Shown: positions 35,031 to 45,251 of the stretch, piece after piece
How positions within the stretch are numbered: position 1 is the first letter of the stretch
Layout: each line of letters begins with the position of its first letter
From: Chamaelirium japonicum
Taxonomy: Eukaryota > Streptophyta > Magnoliopsida > Liliales > Melanthiaceae
Assembly (NCBI GenBank): GCA_947650365.1
Contig: CANTAL010000021.1
Location: 744,001-808,000, forward strand
Direction of reading: 5' to 3'
DNA: 64,000 bases
Made by a program: the position numbers and the translations under genes
Notes under the pieces: model-generated
Databases searched by the model: none
What the model saw: the letters and a program-made list of their open reading frames with translations, nothing else
What the model was told of the DNA's origin: nothing

Positions 35031-36467
35031 ATGGCATCTTCCAGCAGCATCAAGATCAAGAACGTGGTCCCGTCCAAGAGGGCTGGGAAGGAGAAGGCAC
35101 CGGTATCGCCCAAGCCTATTGGCCGGGGCAAGGGCAAAGGTGCTCTTAGTGTGCTCGGAAAGAGGCACATAGGAGTGGGGTTCGCTTCTGCACCATCAAG
35201 GCCTGAGCACATTCCGAAGGCGAGATTTGTTCTAGGACCTCTCATGCCATTGTCGGAGGAGCCCATTTATGAATATAACACTGGCGGCAAGATCATTGAT
35301 GTGAAGAGGGCGAAGTGGCAGAAGTTGCTCGCCTGCTTCACGGAGGGGAAACACCGACCAGCACTGGCAGGACTTCAATCCGCTTTCGGGATCGACAAGC
35401 GGACTGTCTTCACAGTGATCGCCAGTAAAGAGCAATTGATGGGGATGGTGGTCACCATCGGCCAGCTAAATTGCGGGCTACGCCTCCCTCTGCTGTCGTT
35501 CGCTGCTCGGCTGCTGAACACTTCGGGTCTTTGCCTGGGGCAAATATCGGGGAATGCATGAAGGATCATCTATGTATTCTGCCGGGTAGAGTAAGATTTC
35601 CAGGAGGAACTCAGGGCATGCTACTCCAGCATCCCTGAAGGTGAAGAGGTAAGGATCGAGTTGGGGTACTTCTTCTACCACTACAAGTGGGTTTCGAGGA
35701 AGGACATCCCCTTCTTCAACCTGACCGGCGTCTCCGCGCTCCGCCCGATCATCGACACCGTGCCCTCCGACAAACTATACACAGATTGGCCGATCTCCAT
35801 CACTGGGGCATGGACTCCCCTCTCTGTGCCTGAGACTCTGCGCTCTCAGGTTCATAAAGAGGTGGACATGTACTCTGCATGAGGGGTCTTCGCATGGCCA
35901 ACGGAGCGGGTCGGGTCCCTCGACAACCTTCTTGGAGCTGACGTGCGGTACTCGATCATGGGAGCAGTTTTCAAACTACCTGGTCCGGCACGGCAACGCC
36001 AACCTCCTCCACCGACTGTAGGCTAGGTACGAGGATAACGATGTCTTGTACTCCAATTATAAGGAGGATCCTCAATCGGGCAAGATAGTTAGAACGGTTC
36101 GGGTCGAGAAGAAGGCGTTCGGGGTGAGACGTCGCTTGCCAATGGAGGAGAAGTTGGTGGTGACCCATAGGGGTCAAGTGAAGAAGAGGAGGGTCTTCGA
36201 GGAAGAGGAGAAGAAAGAGGAAGAGAAGAAAGAAGAAGAGAAGAAAGAAGAAGAAGAAGAAGAAGAAAAAGGAGAAGAAGAAGAAGAGGAGGAGGAGGAT
36301 GAAGACGACGATGACGATGATGATGGCAAAGGTGGTGGCAACGATGACGACGGTGATGATGAGGAGGATAGAGGAGACGGTGGTGAGGAGGAGGTTCCGC
36401 CCACCCCCATCGACGAGGCTAAGGCCCGTCGGATGGAGAACGTCATGGATACGGTGGGTGACGGCAA
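35031..36467 (+). pseudogene. Antisense additional ORF of element B, 3'-truncated
   Basis: It reads against the retrotransposon and corresponds to the minus-strand gene at 54114-56759 in element C. The ATG at 35031 (start MASSSSIK) opens 176 codons, ending at a TGA at 35559 where element C has a Trp codon. Homology continues past further stops and a frame change near 35920. Residues about 130-250 (RLPLLSFAARLL... through FFYHYKW) resemble PF04195, 'putative gypsy type transposon', recalled from memory. A long Glu/Lys then Asp-rich tract follows (36190-36400). At 36468 the sequence breaks into reversed pol, so the coiled-coil end and both introns known from C are missing. Antisense extra ORFs in this position are known from Tat-lineage elements such as Grande. 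The cell function of the product is unknown. Confidence 0.75.
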
Positions 36468-38736
36468 GAGGGCGTCCTCATCTTCGAGGCACATATCAAT
36501 GTCTTCCTCCCATGTGATGGGATCTTCTACGGGGAAGTCAACAACTGCCTGCCCTTTGAGTGAAGTACGGGATTCGAATTGAATCCCGAGAGCACTCATC
36601 TCGATTACCCATTTGGTCATTCGACCCGCTCGACCTACCTTGTCGAGAATATCTTTAAGTGGGTGCTCCGAGACGACAGTGATCAAGTGGGAGACAAAAT
36701 AGGGTTGAAGACGTCGTGATGCGGTGAGCAAGGCCAGTATGACCTTCTCCATCTTTGAGTAGCGAGTCTCTGCCGGAAGAAGCGTATGACTGATGTAGTA
36801 GACCGGATATTCGATGCCTTCTCTTCTGCTGACCAAGACCGTACTGATTGCTTGATCGGTGACGACAAGATAGAGTCAGAGATCTTCTTTTAGAAGCAGA
36901 GTTGTTAGGATGGGAGTACACACAAGCTATCTCTTGATGTCTTGAAAGGCTTCTTCGCAAGTTGGACTCCACCCAGAGGTATCTACCTTTTGCAACTTAT
37001 CGAAAAGCGGTTTGCATTTATCAGAAGATTTCACAATGAATCGATTGAGGGCGACTAATCTTCCGGTGAGGCGTTGCACTTCCTTACGGTTGGTAGGCGA
37101 TGGCATATCGAGGATGGCTCGAATTTGATCGAGGTTGGCTTCAATTCCTCTCCTAGTGACAAGGTGTCCCAGGAACTTGCCCGATTGAACACCGAAGGCA
37201 CATTTAGCCGGGTTGAGCTTCATGCGATACTTTCGAAGGATTTGGAATGTTTCCGCCAGATCAGAGAGGTGGCTCTCCCGATTAGAACTTTTGGTAAGGA
37301 GATCGTCCATATAAACTTCGACGTTACGTCCGATTTGATCTTCAAACATCTTTGTGACTAGCCTTTGATAGGTGGATCCAACATTTTTGAGGTCGAAAGG
37401 CATTACGTTGTAGCAGTAATGACCTTGGTCAGTCACAAAGCAAGTCTTCTCTCGATCATCCGGATGTAGCAGAATTTGATTGTACCACGAGTATCTGTAC
37501 ATGAAAGATAGGAGTTCGTGGCCAGCAGTGCCATTGACGAGTCTATCTATCCTTGGCATGGGGAACGGATCTTTGGGACAAGCTTTGTTGAGGTTGGTGA
37601 AGTCGATGCACACTCTGACCTTCCCATTCTTCTTAGGGATAGCAACTATATTAGAGATCCAAGTAGGATACTCTACTTCACGAATGAAGCCAGCTGCGAG
37701 CAGCTTACTAATCTCCTCTTGAACTGCAACTTATCATTCTGATCGGATTGTGCATGGTTTTTTGCTTGACGGGCTTCATACCCTCTTTGATTGCTAGGCG
37801 GTAACACGCATCATCTGGGTCAATCCCAGGCATATCTTCGAAACACCAGGCGAAGACGTCTATATTGGATTAAGGGAAGGATACCATGTCTCGCACTTCT
37901 GCGTCGCTGAGACCGGTACCAATGAAGGTTTCTCGAGGGAGATCTTTGTTGTCGATATTGATTGGAATGATCTCTTCGATTGAAGGTAAGGCTTTCCACT
38001 CGATCGGCGGGGGTTCGGACAGTGGGATCTCCTTTAGTTGCTATCTTGAAGAAGGACCAGCTTCATCTCTAGGTTGCTTTAGGGCAGCGAGGTTTATCCT
38101 GCGATCTGTTTTGGCAGCGGCTGCTTCGCAGGATCGCCCAAATTGTTGATCTCCCCGAATACAGATAAGACCTTCTCCAGTTGCAAATTTGAGCAGCTGA
38201 TGGTAGAAAGAGGAGATGGCATTGATCTGATGGAGGAATGGTCATCCAAGGATGATGTTGTAGTTGGATGTCCCTTTGACGATGACGAATCTTACCGAGA
38301 CTCGAGTCTCTCGGCTGAGGTCGAGGGTGAACCTTGATTCCCCCATTGTTATGCTTTGCTCCCTGTTGAAGCCCTTGAACACCATTGGGACGACTTCAAG
38401 ACTCGAATATTTATGTCCCAGGCGCCTGAAGCAGTCTGAGAACATGATGTCGATGGCGCTTCCGGTGTCGATGAGGATGCGGTTAACAGTGCTCCCGTCG
38501 ATGATGAGCTTCAGGACCAGGGGATCTCGATGTGGAGTGTGGACTCCTTGAAGGTCTGAATCGTTAAAGATAATGGAGGGCCAAGTTAGGCCCTTGACAG
38601 GCTTCTCGATCCAAGTATCTTCCTTCTTCGCTGCAGAGCGCATGTTGAAGATGCGTCGTACTTGCCTATCGACTTCTTTTCCCATCAACGTTTGGTTGCG
38701 CAATGACCCATGAATGCCAAAGACGTTGGCACTCAC
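36468..38736 (-). pseudogene. Element B pol fragment: protease, RT and start of RNase H
   Basis: The protease lies at 38736-38242 with active-site L-I-D-T-G-S (about 38470) and IILG at its end. An in-frame TAG (38043-38041) follows in the context TAG-CAA-CTA and is also present in element C. RT is read from about 37830 to 36930, with KACPKDPFPMPRID and an intact Y-M-D-D box. In motif A, however, element C has FMDGYSGYNQI and B has FMYRYSWYNQI, so the first catalytic Asp is lost. A frame change lies between protease and RT. The first RNase H domain (SRREGIEYPVYYISH...) continues to 36468, where a deletion joins it to the antisense gene. Integrase is absent. Confidence 0.85.
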
Positions 38737-40440
38737 GGTGATAGGTGACTGATCGGTAGAGATTTAATGGATCCAGCAAACTTCTTTACCCTTTGCGGAA
38801 GGTTGGCGCTGATCCGGTCCGCCCTTGATGAAATCTTGAAGGTGGCCTTCTCGTAGCAAATCCTCGAGATGATATCACAGTCGATAGCATCGATCGGGAG
38901 AATGGCCGTGGCTGCGGTGAAAATCACAGTAGACCGTTTTGTCTGCTGTGACCTTCGTATCGGGCTGCAGAGGATTAGTCCTTCGGAGGAATTCTTCATA
39001 CTGAATTCGATTGAGGATTTGCTCGATTGGTAGAGTCCAATTGGAGAATGTAGTCTTCTTTGGAGGGGATCTACATCCATCGTTCTTTGACCACTTGGTT
39101 GCAGGAAGAATCACCACCTCTGCATTATGAGCTTTGGCGGCGTACTTCGGGGCGTCTCTTTCGGCGGGTCGTCGCTTTGTCTCTCGCCCCTTTCAGGCAA
39201 CTTGATCATCTTCAACTTTGATTTCCCTTTCGATTCGATTGAACATTGAACCCAGGGAAGGGGGAGGATTACGAATGAAGTCATTATAGATGTGCAGATC
39301 AAAACAGAGAGCATTCTGGAAAGCTAGCATGATAGCCTCGTCATCAAGATATCGTCCCGAGAGAGCGGCGTGTTCATTGTGGAATCTTTGCGTGAAGCTG
39401 TGAAGACTCTCATCAGCACCCACCCTCAGTCTGTAGAGGGAGTCTAGCTTCTTCTCCGGCTTCAAGTTATGGTACTAATCGAGAGATGGCTCATCGAGGC
39501 TCCCAGCGAAGGTGCGGCAGAGCATGTTGTTCTCTTCTTCGTGCGGCGTCAAAGCTTGTTTGAAGGCTAGTATGTGGAGAGTCGGATCTCCTTTGAGGCA
39601 GTTGAATTTGGGGAGAGTGGGAGTTCTCCATCCCCTTGGAAATATTGATTGGAATAAAATCCAATGGAGAGGTCCAGCAGAGGAGTATCCCTCCCTATGA
39701 CCATGCCCTCGACCTGGATACAGATCGAGAGGCAAGATCGCAAGGTCTTGTCCGGGCCTTTGAGTAGCGGTCGGATAGAGCCGGTGACGCAGATCCGTTC
39801 TGGCTTTATGCTTGAGTGGAAGGGACGGAGAAGCTCTACTCTTTGAGGGCGCCCCTTTCATCTGGTGCCTTATTTGCATGTTGGGCTTCGACTGATTCGG
39901 CCTGACACAGTTACGACCCGAGGATGATTGAGATGACTCATCATCTATATGATCCCAGACACTCTGCTTCCATGGAGCAGTAGAGGGGGTTGGATCACGA
40001 CGGATCCTCTCAAGGGCAGCGGTGCCCATTGACCTCCGTGGTTCGGAGTGGATCGATTATCGCGGCAGATCTGCTCTTTTGCCGAGTAAGGGGATAGGGA
40101 GAGTAATTCCAGCCTCGGAGGCTGCCTTCTTGAGAGAATCCCTTTCAGCTGTGAGGGTGGCATTTTGCTTAGCCAATGGCAGCAGCTAAAAATGGACCGC
40201 TGAAATTTGATAGGTAGATGGTGGGTCTTCAGCGGAAGCAGGGGCAGTTTGCCCTATTGACTGTCGAGGAGGTTGTGCGATCGGTCGATCGACTGATCGT
40301 TCGCTCCCTGAGATAACCCCCATTTCGGGGAAAGTAAGGGGCTGCCCGAAGTTGAGCCGTTGACTCATTGAACGAGTCTCCGGACGAGGTTGACGTGTGT
40401 TACTTCCCTCTGGATGATCCTGATGCTTCATCTTCGCCAT
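38737..40440 (-). pseudogene. Element B gag, broken
   Basis: The ATG at 40440 opens a frame with TYQISAVHF, then a TAG at 40188-40186. A TAA at codon 128 (40059-40057) is shared with element C. The core (GDPTLHILAFKQALTPHEEENN...CRTFAGSLDEPSLD) is read to 39475, where TGG has become TAG. About 66 bp present in C are also missing there, with CAAC microhomology at the ends. LKPEKKLDSLYRL to the C-terminus follows. The zinc-knuckle variant C-x2-H-x4-H-x4-C lies near 38930-38885. Two more nonsense codons lie between it and the protease. The role is particle assembly and RNA packaging; this copy cannot make it. Confidence 0.8.
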
Positions 40441-40590
40441 TTAGAAAGAGCAAAGGATTCAACAAGATTGTCGGTATCCTAACGGTTTTCTGCTCAACTG
40501 AAGGGGCCGGGAAGTTTGACTATCTAGATCGGTTGTCTGCTTAATCGGCCTGATGCTTGTTGCAGAATGCACTTGGCTTCTCGCTCGATC

Positions 40591-40608
40591 CCATAGACGG
40601 CGCCAAAC
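40591..40608 (-). other. Element B primer-binding site
   Basis: On the minus strand GTTTGGCGCCGTCTATGGG follows the 5' LTR end. It differs from the site of elements A and C by one base (CTATGGG versus CTGTGGG). Confidence 0.8.
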
Positions 40609-41480
40609 TGTGGGGGAAAATCTTCGTGCCGATCCGAAGACTTCACCTCACTAGTCAATCGAAGTTGAGTCGAAGATCATTGGTCGATCTGTTGATTAGA
40701 AGGTAGGTTTGAAGGTTGATATCTTGGTGACTTTGAGTTGCCTCTTATGATATACAAATAGAGAAAATGTTGACACAGGATGTGATCTCAGAGTTCAGCC
40801 GAAGCTTACGTCTCCATGCTATAGGGAGCAACCCGAATTCACTAACACTTTATTCAAAGTGACCTCGACATGCTGAGTGTCACTGATCTCTTCGAATTCT
40901 TCAGAGACAATAAGAAGATCGAGGAGAGTTGAAGGATTGAAAGCTGGAATCTCAGAGCTCTGGTTTCTGGTTTCAGGAATTGATCTTTTTACATTTGAAG
41001 GCTCTGCCATTTATAGGATTTCCTGGAAGGAAATCTGGGGCAAATGGCGGTTTTTGCCGTCATATCCGGGGGATCCTCCAGGCAGGGCTGGTAGGTCTCG
41101 CTGTCGTTTCTGGAGATTCCACAGGCAGGGCTGGTGGGTCCCGTCGTCGTCTCTGGGGATTCCACAAGAAGGGCTGGTGGGTCCTGCCGTTGTCTCTGTG
41201 GGCTCACCAGGCAGGGCTGGTGGGTCCCGCGGTAGTCTCTGTAGGCCCACCAGGCAGGGCTGGTGGGTCCCGCGGTAGTCTCTGTGGACCCACCAGGCAG
41301 GGCTGGTAGGTTCCGTGGTAGTCTCTGTGGGCCCACCAGGTAGGGCTGGTGGGTCCCGCGGTAGTCTCTGTGGACCCACCAGGTAGGGCTAGTGGGTCCC
41401 GCGGTAGTATCTGTGGGCTCACCAGGCAGGGCTGGCGGGCCTCGCGGTCTGTAGGTTTCTTGCCAAAATTTATACCCATA
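40609..41480 (-). repeat. Element B 5' LTR
   Basis: 872 bp. On the + strand it starts TGTGGGGG and ends ACCCATA, where the 3' copy has ACCCACA. TATAAAT on the minus strand lies at 41015-41009. The 43-bp subrepeat is present nine times (GGGCTGG at 41085, 41128, 41171, 41214, 41257, 41300, 41343, 41386 and 41429). Confidence 0.9.
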
Positions 41481-44404
41481 GGAATCTAAATTTCAAAACT
41501 TTACTTCTTAATATTTATACGACCCCTTTAGGGTGGGGCACATTTGACGACTCTATATTTCTCCCATCTCACAACACGTTATTAGTACGAACATATCGTG
41601 CCCACCCGACCAGTCACAAGAAAACGGAGAGAGAAACGAAGACAGAAGAGAGAGAAGAAAAGAGAAGAGAATAGAGAGATAAACGAAAAGAGAAAGATAA
41701 GAAGTCCTGCTCCAGTCCATTGGCCACGGGTATAGGTATAAAGTAAGAATGAATCTAAATTCCAAAACTCCACTTCTCAATAGTATCATCTCAACGTTAT
41801 TACGATTATCATAGTAAATTCCAAAACTCTCTTAATTTTAAACGATTAATTTAATTAAAAAAATTATAGTAATATTACTATGATAATCATAATAACGTTG
41901 AGATAATATTGTTAAGAAGTAACGTTTTAGAATTTAGATTCCTTCTTACTTCATACCTGTACCCGTGGTGATAATTAATTAAATAAGTTAAATATTTATA
42001 GGGTAAGCTTACTTAGAGCCTAAGCAATCTATGGGAAACCCTAATCCATAAGAGAGATCCGACGATGGACAGCCATATGATTGAAATAAATAAAATAAAT
42101 AAGCAATCTCCTATCTCATAATACATTATCAGTACGAACATATAAAGCCCAGTCGACCAGTCACAAGAAAATGGAGACAGAAACAAAAACAGAAGAGAGA
42201 GGAGAAGAACAAAGAGAATGGAGAGATAAACGAAGAGAGAAGAAGTTCTGCTCCAATCCATTGGCCATGGGTATAGGTGTGAAGTAAGAAGAAATCTAAA
42301 TTGCAAAACTCCACAGAAGAGAGAAGAATAGAGAAGATAACGGAGAGATAAATAAAGAGAGAAGAGAGAAGAAGTCCTACTCCAGTCCATTGGCCACAGG
42401 AATTTGTGTAAGGTAAGAAGAAATCTAAATTCCAAAACTCTACTTCTTAATAATATAATTAAATCACTTTGTTCTCTTTTGTATCTTTTCTCTTCTCTCT
42501 TCTCCCGTGGATTAGGGTTTCCCATAGATTGCTTAGGCCCTAAGTAAGTTTACCCTATAAATAATATACGACCCCTTTAGGGTGGGAAAAGTTTGACGAC
42601 TCTTTCTTTCTCCTATCTCAGAACATGTTATCAGCACGAACATATTGAGCCCAGCCAACCAGTCATAAGAAAATGAAAGAGAAACGAAGACAGAAGAGAG
42701 AGAAGAGAACAGAGAGATAAACGAAGAGAGAAGAGAGAAGAAGTCATGCTCCAGTTCATTGGCCATGGGTATAGGTGTGAAGTAAGAAAGAATCTAAATT
42801 CCAAAACTCTACTTCTCAATAATATAATTAAATCTCCCTATTCTGTTCTCTCTTCTCTCATAGATTAGGGTTTCCTATAGATTGCTTAGGCCCTAAGTAA
42901 GCTTACCCTATAAATAATATATGACCCCTTTAGGTTGGGGCATGTTTCACGGCTCTGTCTTTCTTCCATCTCCAAATACTTACCCTAAAGGGATACTATT
43001 AATATTGGGAAGTGGAGTTTTGGAATTTAGATTCCTTTTTACTTCACACCAATACCCGTAGCCAATAGACAGGAGCAAGACTTCTTCTCTCTTATCTCTT
43101 TTTTTAACTCTCCGTTCTCTTCTCTCTCCTTCTCTCTCCATCTCTCTCTTCTGTCTTCATTTCTCTCTCCGTTTTTTTATGACTGTTCCATTGGGCTCGA
43201 CATATTCGTATTGATAACGTATTGTAAGATGAGAGATTGCCTATTTATTTTATTTATTTCAATTAATATTTCTTTAAATATTATAAATTATATCGTTTTT
43301 TTAAATATTTAAATAGTACCATCTTAATATTATAATATAAATATTTAATTATAAAATATTTCATATTTATTAAATAATTTATTAAAATTTATGTGCATAA
43401 AAAATATTTTATTTCTCTTCTTCTCTCTTTATTTATCTATCTGTTCTCTTCTCTCTTCTTCTTTCTCTTCTGTTTTCGTTTCTTGTACCGTTATCTTGTG
43501 ACTGGTCGGCTGGGCTCGACACGTTCGTGCTGATAACGTGTTGTGAGAAGAGAGAAGAAGAGAGGAGAGAACGGAGAGAACAATAAAGAGAGAAGAGAAA
43601 AAAAGTCTTACTCCAGTCCATTCGCCACCGGTATAGGAGTGAAGTAAGAAGGAATCTAAATTTCAAAACTCCACCTCTCAATAATATAATTAAATATCTC
43701 TGTTCTTTTCTCGATTCTCCCATGGATTAGGGTTTCCTATAGATTGCTTAGGCATTAAGTAAGCTTACCCTATAAATAAATACGACCCCTTTAGGGTGGG
43801 GCATGATTGATGGATCTCTCTTTCTCCCATCTCATAATTCGTTAGCAGCATGAACATGTCGAGTCCAGCTGACCAGTCGCAAGAAAATGAAGAGAGAAAC
43901 GAAGACAGAAAAAAGAAGAGAACGGAGAGATAAATAAAGAGAGAATAGAAAAGAAATATTACTCCAGTCCATTCGTCATGGGTATAAGTGTGAAGTACAA
44001 ATAAATCTAAATTCAAAAACTCCACTTCTCAATAGCATCATCTCAAAGTTATTATAATTATCATAGTAAATTCCAAAACTCTCTTCATTTTAATTAAATA
44101 ATTAATTTAATTAAAAAAATTATAGTAATATTATCAATACGAAAAGAGAAAAAGTCCTACTCCAGTCCATTGGCCATGGGTATAGGTTTGAAGTAAGAAA
44201 GAATCTAAATTACAAAACTCCACTTCTTAATATTTATATGACCCTTTAAGGTAGGGCATGTTTGACGGCTCTCTCTTTCTTCCACCTCACAATACATTAT
44301 CAGAATGAACATATTGAGCCCAGCCTACCAGTCAAGTGAAAACGGAGAGAGAAACAAAGACATAAGAGAGAGAAGAAGAGAGAAGAGAAAACAAAGAAAG
44401 AAAT
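41481..44404. repeat. P-repeat mosaic, block 5, with the second copy of the segmental duplication
   Basis: GA-strand units lie near 41580, 42123, 42630, 43835 and 44295, and inverted units near 43210 and 43530. Small AT inserts are at about 41785-41915, 43235-43410 and 44035-44130. From 43010 the block is the partner of 8430-9790. It is interrupted at AAAGAAAGAAAT by element C. No gene is seen. Confidence 0.7.
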
Positions 44405-45082
44405 TGTGGGTGCAAATTTTGGCAAGAAGTTTGCAAAACGCGGGACCCAACGGCCCTGCCTGGTGGTTCTCCGAGACTACCGCGGGACTCATTGACCCTA
44501 TTTGGGGGGCCCACTGAGACTACCTTAGGACCCACCAGCCCTGCCTGTGGAATCCCCAGAGACAACGGTGGGACCCACCAGCCCTGCCTGGAGAATCTCC
44601 AAATATGACAGCAGAAACCGCCATTGTCCCCCAGATTTCCTCCCAGGAAATCCTATAAATAGCGGAGCCTTCAAATGTAAAAAGGGATCCAGATCCAGTT
44701 TTCAAATCTAAAATCTGATTTCAGAAACCAGAGCTCTGGAATCCCAGCTTTCCATCCTCCAACTCTCCTCGATCTTCTTCTTGTGTCTAAAGAGATCGAA
44801 GATACTTCAGTGACACTCGGCCTGTCGAGGTCACTTCGAGCAAAGTGATTGTGAATTCGGGTTGCTCCCTATAGCACGGAGACATAGGCCTCGGCTGAAC
44901 TCTGAGTTTACCTCTTGTGTCACTTTCCTATGCTTGCATATCTAAAGTGATAACTCAAAGTCAAGGCATCAGTCTACGAACATATCCTCCAACCAACAGA
45001 TCGGTTAAAGATCTACCCTTTAATATCAACTGATTGGTGAGAGGTGAAGTCTTTAGAACGACACGAAGATTTTTCCCCCAAA
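44405..45082 (+). repeat. Element C 5' LTR
   Basis: 678 bp, TGTGGGTGCAAATTTTGG to TTTTTCCCCCAAA. The last bases are probably a mutated ACA. It contains a few diverged copies of the 43-bp GGGACCCACCAGCCCTGCC subrepeat (about 44440-44600) and TATAAATA at 44654-44661. Confidence 0.85.
44654..44661 (+). promoter_or_regulatory. Element C LTR TATA box
   Basis: TATAAATA in CCTATAAATAGCGGAGCC. The same box is found in the element B LTRs. It is missing from the deleted 3' LTR of C. Confidence 0.6.
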
Positions 45083-45085
45083 GTT

Positions 45086-45101
45086 TGGCGCCGTCTGTGG
45101 G
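45086..45101 (+). other. Element C primer-binding site
   Basis: TGGCGCCGTCTGTGGG directly after the 5' LTR, identical to that of element A. Confidence 0.8.
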
Positions 45102-45251
45102 ATCCGTTTAAGAAGCCAAGTTCGTTCTGCAACAAGCATCAGATCGGTTGAGCAGACAAACGATCTAGATAGACAAACTTCCTGGCCCCTTCGGTTGAGC
45201 AGACAACCGTTCGTACACCGGTAATCTAGTTGCATCCTTCGCTTTCCCTAA

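Larger units (their letters stand above)
32351..41480 (-). mobile_element. Element B: Tat-type LTR retrotransposon, internally deleted
   Basis: The element is 9,130 bp and lies in reverse orientation. It has 786 and 872 bp LTRs and a perfect 5-bp target duplication GGAAT (32346-32350 and 41481-41485). In element order it carries: primer-binding site (40608-40591), broken gag, protease, RT and the start of RNase H, a deletion junction near 36468, the 5' part of an antisense gene, a 118-bp repeat array, polypurine tract and 3' LTR. Compared with element C it lacks about 3.7 kb, including the second RNase H, all of integrase and the 3' part of the antisense gene. It cannot move by itself. Confidence 0.9.

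Noticed and set aside
35031-36467. Ordinary host gene on the + strand
   Set aside because: It lies inside element B between the deletion junction and the palindrome array, and has a counterpart in the same place in element C, so it belongs to the retrotransposon.
36046-36582. Separate acidic protein gene of 178 codons
   Set aside because: The frame is the continuation of the antisense ORF after its frame change and runs past the deletion junction into reversed pol. It is not an independent gene.
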